DNA of 64,000 nucleotides from Parasponia andersonii. Lineage: Eukaryota > Streptophyta > Magnoliopsida > Rosales > Cannabaceae. Made by a program: the position numbers and the translations under genes. The notes under the pieces were generated by a model, which did no database searches, was not told where the DNA came from, and saw nothing but the letters and a program-made list of their open reading frames with translations. The first letter of the stretch is position 1; each line of letters begins with the position of its first letter. Where the stretch lies: NCBI GenBank assembly GCA_002914805.1, contig JXTB01000303.1:475453-539452 (forward strand), read 5' to 3'. Positions 60,291-64,000 of this stretch are shown here, one piece after another.

Positions 60291-63200
60291 AGAATTATCA
60301 TTTACGAATTAAACGACTTAAGATGAAATAATATTTTATTAAACTATTATACTATAGAAATTTATTTAAATAATCTAGCTGAATTAAGTATCATTTATAT
60401 GTAATTTCTTCGTTATCAATTTTATTTACTACGACAAATGTATTATCTTTAATTTACCGACCAATTATAAAGTACAAATAATAAAATTATTCTATTTTAT
60501 TTTATTTTTCTTTCAGCCATGTAGATATAGATTAATCCCTTTTTATTGTAATATAAATGTACTTGTCTTCTTTATAATATTCAAATATTTCCTGTTTTTC
60601 TTCTCCGTCCCTGTACCAATCAAATGTACACAAATATTCAAATGTAAACAGCTTAACCATACCATTTTCGCAAAATAATAATAATAATAATCACATAACA
60701 AAGTTGTATGAATATGAAAATGGAATGATAAGACTGTGTGTTAACAAGGAGAAAAGACAACAAAAATGTGGTGATGGTGGTGACATTAATGAAGTGTAGG
60801 AGTACAATCTCGGTTTTGGAGGAAATAAAACAAACAAAAGGGATAATGGATAAGGGAATTATGGCCCAGAGAAATGGTAGCAGACCCAAATAACTATATA
60901 AATGAGTAGGGGGAACAAAAGCTGGATAAATTAAATGAAGAAAGAAGAGAAACAAAAGAGTAGTACAAGAGAATTAAATTTAACACCAATGTAGGTACAA
61001 CCAGGAATCCCGAGCTCTCCATTGTTTATACATCACGTATATATAGGAATTACAACCGGTGGAAAGATGAGAATGGGATTAAAGCACTCGCAAGAAATTG
61101 ACACATGCCTCGTAATGTGTCATCTCCTGAAAGAATAAGATGGGAGATTGTGACACCTATATTCTATTATGGTCCAATAGTAGCATGACAAGTGGTCATT
61201 TTGTATTGTCACATATGGCACCATGACAACGTGGCACAAATTTCATGACAGTGTGGTATGAAATTGGCGGTTCTTTAATGAAAAATTGATAAGTCAAAAT
61301 TTCTTAATTTATCACAAATTAAACGATTATCACATTATTTGTGACTTGATATTTTAACCAGAACTAATTATAAAAAAATTACCACATCCCATAACAATGT
61401 TTTAGATGCTGATTTTTCTTTTTCCTAATAATACTCCCTCGAGGATCCTTTCAAAAAAATAAATAAATAAGCTACATTTGAAGTGGTATCCTAAAATTTT
61501 CTTCTAGTGCTTCGTTCCATCATCAATACTCAAAAAAAACTTTTTTTCTATCATATATATATATATATAAACAATGTAACTTTCCACGTAGACTCATAAT
61601 ACACATCATAGATAAATATGACGATGATGTAAAAATCCCTAGTCTTCACATGGCTATGTTTGTTAGAAATGAGAGACAATAGGATAGAAGAGAAAAATAA
61701 AAGAGAGAGAAAATGTATAAGATAGAAAAAAAAAAAAGTATTTTTTTCTTTGTAGTGTTTTAGTAGGAAGGAAGGAAAATTAGTTTATTTTATAATAATT
61801 ATTTTATTCTTATTATTAATATTTTAAATTAAAAATGTAAGACTAGTTTACTAAATTTAATTTCACTCATTACTTAAACAAGTTTTCCTTCTATTTTTCT
61901 CTTTATTTTTGAGAGGAAATTTTTTCCATAAGTCTCATTAGTTTTCTTTCCCTCCCCTTTTTTCTTCTCTGCTCTTCCCTTTTTCTTCCTACCGAATAAC
62001 TATTTTCTTTCTCTCTCTTTTTTTTTTTTTTCCATTTTCCCTCTGCTTTTCTTTCTACCAAACATATACCCATGGATATAAATGTCATAAGGAAAACGGA
62101 CGAATCTAGGAGTCTTTTTTGGGGGCTGATGACTTCTTCAAAATGAGTTTTTGGATTTGTCAAGAATTTTATAATCGGTAGTCAAACTTTTAACTACTGG
62201 TAACGAGTGTTATAAAAAATTATGATTATTGATTAAAAACTTTATGACAATCCTAAAAGTATTATTTTGAAAAAGAGCAATAAAAATATCATTTTATCCC
62301 AAATTACTCCTACCTAAGTATAAAGCAGAATGCTCCGGGCACAAATGATCTACAAAACCCAACATCCATCTAAATGATACCTGAAATTAGTGATCACTTG
62401 TTAACGAGATTTACGCGGGTAGAATTAATTTGGGCCAACGTGACTAGTTTTCAGGATATGACTAGTAATAAAATCAGCACTCTTATGACCTCATTTGTGA
62501 CCTCTTAGGAAGGTTATAACGTGTATGATCAATAATCATAAATACTGTGACTAGTTATTAGAGGTTACAAAAATATCATAATTTTTTTGACTGTTACTAA
62601 ATAAACTCATGCGAAAAATAATTCTAAAAAATATCATAATTTTTCTAACTGTTTCTAAACAAACTCATGCGAAAAATAATCCAAGAAAGTTCATTTATAC
62701 TTTTTTTTTTTTTTAAATCCTAGTTTTGTCCATTTCTCCTTGTTAGCCGTAGCCAAGAACGCACTTAGGCAACGGCTTTGAACTCAAAAGCCCATGTTTT
62801 GAGGGGAAAAAACAAGGGGGGTTCTATCACTATTACCTACAAAACTAAAAGGAATTACAAAAATATGGAGCTTTTTTAAAAAAATTTCTATTAAGGTTTT
62901 TATTAGAACAATATCACTTTTTAAAATTTTTTTAGAAAATTACCAATTTTAAAATGGCTACTAGTTATTGTTTCTAAAAACTGATTACCAGCTAACAATT
63001 ATATACTAATTACAAATAAATTTGGTTACTAGTTACTGGTTAGTATTTCAAAAGATGATATTTTTATAAATATTTTTTAAAAATAGTATTTTCTAACAAA
63101 AAGGGAACCTAATTTGGAAAAAAAGAAAACAAAGACTGCTATTTTTTATTTTTTTTCCCCCCTAAAAATACCATACAAAGCCTAATTTTCATGTGTCTAT

Positions 63201-63828
63201 GTCCCTTCTATTAGGCTGAACAAAATCGTCGTTGGGCCCTCACAAACTGGCCTATAAAGACCAGGGGCTTTTTACGTAAATTCAGGAGGAAATTTGATTT
63301 TTTTTATGGTAATATTTTTAAAAAAATTGAAAAATTCCAGATTTATAATTTTAACCCAGAATCATATAGAAAAATAACATTTATAAAAATATCATCTTTC
63401 ACTAATTAATAAGGTACTTGAGATAATTAGTCAAGTTACTTGAGTTAATAAAACTAGTCATCTACCTTTAAAAAGTACTAATTTTAAAAATTATATATTT
63501 TTTTAAATATTATCAAACAGTAGTAAGTTTCTAAACAAATCCGAAACTTCTCAAAAGTTTCGGCCTATCCGAAAATTTTCAAGGGTTTCTTTGGGATTTA
63601 CCTTTAAAATTAAAACAATTACACATACACGGTATAGCGAAAGATTTAAGTTTTGTACAGCTTGGAATTGGCATTTTTGAAAAGATGACAAAGTCAAAGA
63701 CGCAGTGGCAATGTCGTAAATCAAGCCATCTCCGTTTTAAAATAGTTTATATAAATAGAAAGTGTAAAATGACTTGAAAGCTTTGTTTTCTTTTTTGAGT
63801 GATTAAAGGCTTGAAATAACTTTGCTCT
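60291..63828. other. Gene-free AT-rich region
   Basis: No conserved coding region is recognised on either strand. It holds an (ATA)n run near 60675, an (AT)n near 61555, a CT-rich minus-strand low-complexity stretch (61900-62050), a tandem duplication at 62569-62683, and AT-rich sequence with repeated ACTAGTTA-type words (62940-63060). Confidence 0.6.
62569..62683 (+). repeat. Tandem duplication of about 57 bp
   Basis: Unit 1 (62569-62625) and unit 2 (62626-62683) share AAAATATCATAATTTTT, CTGTTnCTAAAnAAACTCAT and GCGAAAAATAAT. Confidence 0.85.
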
Positions 63829-63915
63829 GATGCAGTGGCAATAACCTGTTCACAAGATACGTTCGTGGTTCAAATCTTAGTAATCCCCCTTCGCTTTTTG
63901 TTTTTTTTTTTTTTT
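63829..63915 (+). mobile_element. SINE-like or tRNA-derived relic with polymerase III A/B boxes
   Basis: GATGCAGTGG (A-box-like) and GTGGTTCAAATC (B-box-like, consensus GGTTCRANTCC) are about 37 bases apart, followed by TAATCCCCC and then a long T-run at 63900 that would act as polymerase III terminator. This is the head of a plant tRNA-derived SINE or a decayed tRNA. A weaker echo GACGCAGTGGCAATG occurs at about 63698. Confidence 0.45.
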
Positions 63916-64000
63916 TCCTTTTCTATATTTTAGCTTTTTCTTTCTTTTATTTTTTTTTTCATTTTTTTTTAAATTTGTTTTCAGAATAAGTTATAAAATA

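Noticed and set aside
60653-60955. Minus-strand open frame of 100 aa, hydrophobic
   Set aside because: Low-complexity AT-rich sequence with an isoleucine run from an ATA repeat; no homology recognised.
61082-61135. Possible last exon on the minus strand (EMTHYEACVNFLRVL then stop, after a TTTCAG)
   Set aside because: Only 15 codons, no recognised family and no other exon found to the right on the minus strand.
61903-62163. Lys/Glu-rich minus-strand open frame
   Set aside because: Translation of a CT-rich low-complexity tract; no conserved residues.

Overview
The window is nuclear DNA of a flowering plant, most likely a eudicot. It is AT-rich, with short exons bounded by GT..AG introns, and shows plant-type Ty1/copia, Ty3/gypsy and Helitron relics plus several N gaps from a draft assembly. 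I recognise four apparently intact genes and one decayed gene. No bacterial features, CRISPR array, rRNA gene or intact tRNA gene is visible.

Left block (1-22 kb), the gene-rich part. Positions 623-7440 hold a decayed long-form tRNase Z gene (TRZ4-like). Its intron positions survive, but the reading frame is broken many times, two metal-site aspartates are lost, and a 2,166-bp solo LTR sits inside it. Next to it on the same strand is an intact five-exon gene for the ENTH/VHS trafficking adaptor MTV1 (8790-13139, 698 aa). From memory TRZ4 and MTV1 are neighbours in Arabidopsis (At3g16260/At3g16270), so this looks like a conserved pair in which one member has died. On the minus strand follow a 14-exon LETM1-like, probably plastid protein gene (14444-18848, 711 aa) and a four-exon COX19 gene (20027-21710, 100 aa; twin CX9C mitochondrial copper chaperone).

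Middle block (22-38 kb), a transposon graveyard. A second 2,166-bp solo LTR of the same family is followed by a deep nest. A hAT-like GGGCC-rich element appears to be split by a Ty3/gypsy element with ~1.34-kb LTRs. That gypsy body holds a rearranged head-to-head fragment of another gypsy family. Its 3' LTR is split by a ~3-kb solo LTR (TSD GGAAG), which is in turn split by a reverse copy of the 2.2-kb LTR family hidden in an N gap (TSD GTAGA on both sides).

Right block (38-64 kb). After an AT-rich spacer and an orphan telo-box/TATA promoter-like site lies a minus-strand nine-exon seven-transmembrane protein gene of the GPR180/TMEM145 type (40183-42662, 336 aa). Then come an RNase H fragment, a gypsy LTR relic, a diverged third forward copy of the 2.2-kb LTR family, a fairly young Tork/TNT1-94-like copia element (49480-53957, TSD TTATG/TTCTG), a decayed Helitron Rep-helicase gene (about 55.1-60.3 kb), and 3.7 kb of gene-free AT-rich DNA ending in a SINE-like polymerase III box pair.

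The intact genes do not form a pathway. MTV1 serves trans-Golgi to vacuole sorting, COX19 serves cytochrome oxidase assembly, the LETM1-like protein is probably organellar, and the 7TM protein is of unknown role. I found no clearly new biological system. The least explained signals are an ordered array of hairpins with related hexaloops inside one LTR, a conserved leader-plus-5'-splice-site module inside the 2.2-kb LTR family, the palindromic gypsy rearrangement, and the orphan promoter near 39.4 kb.
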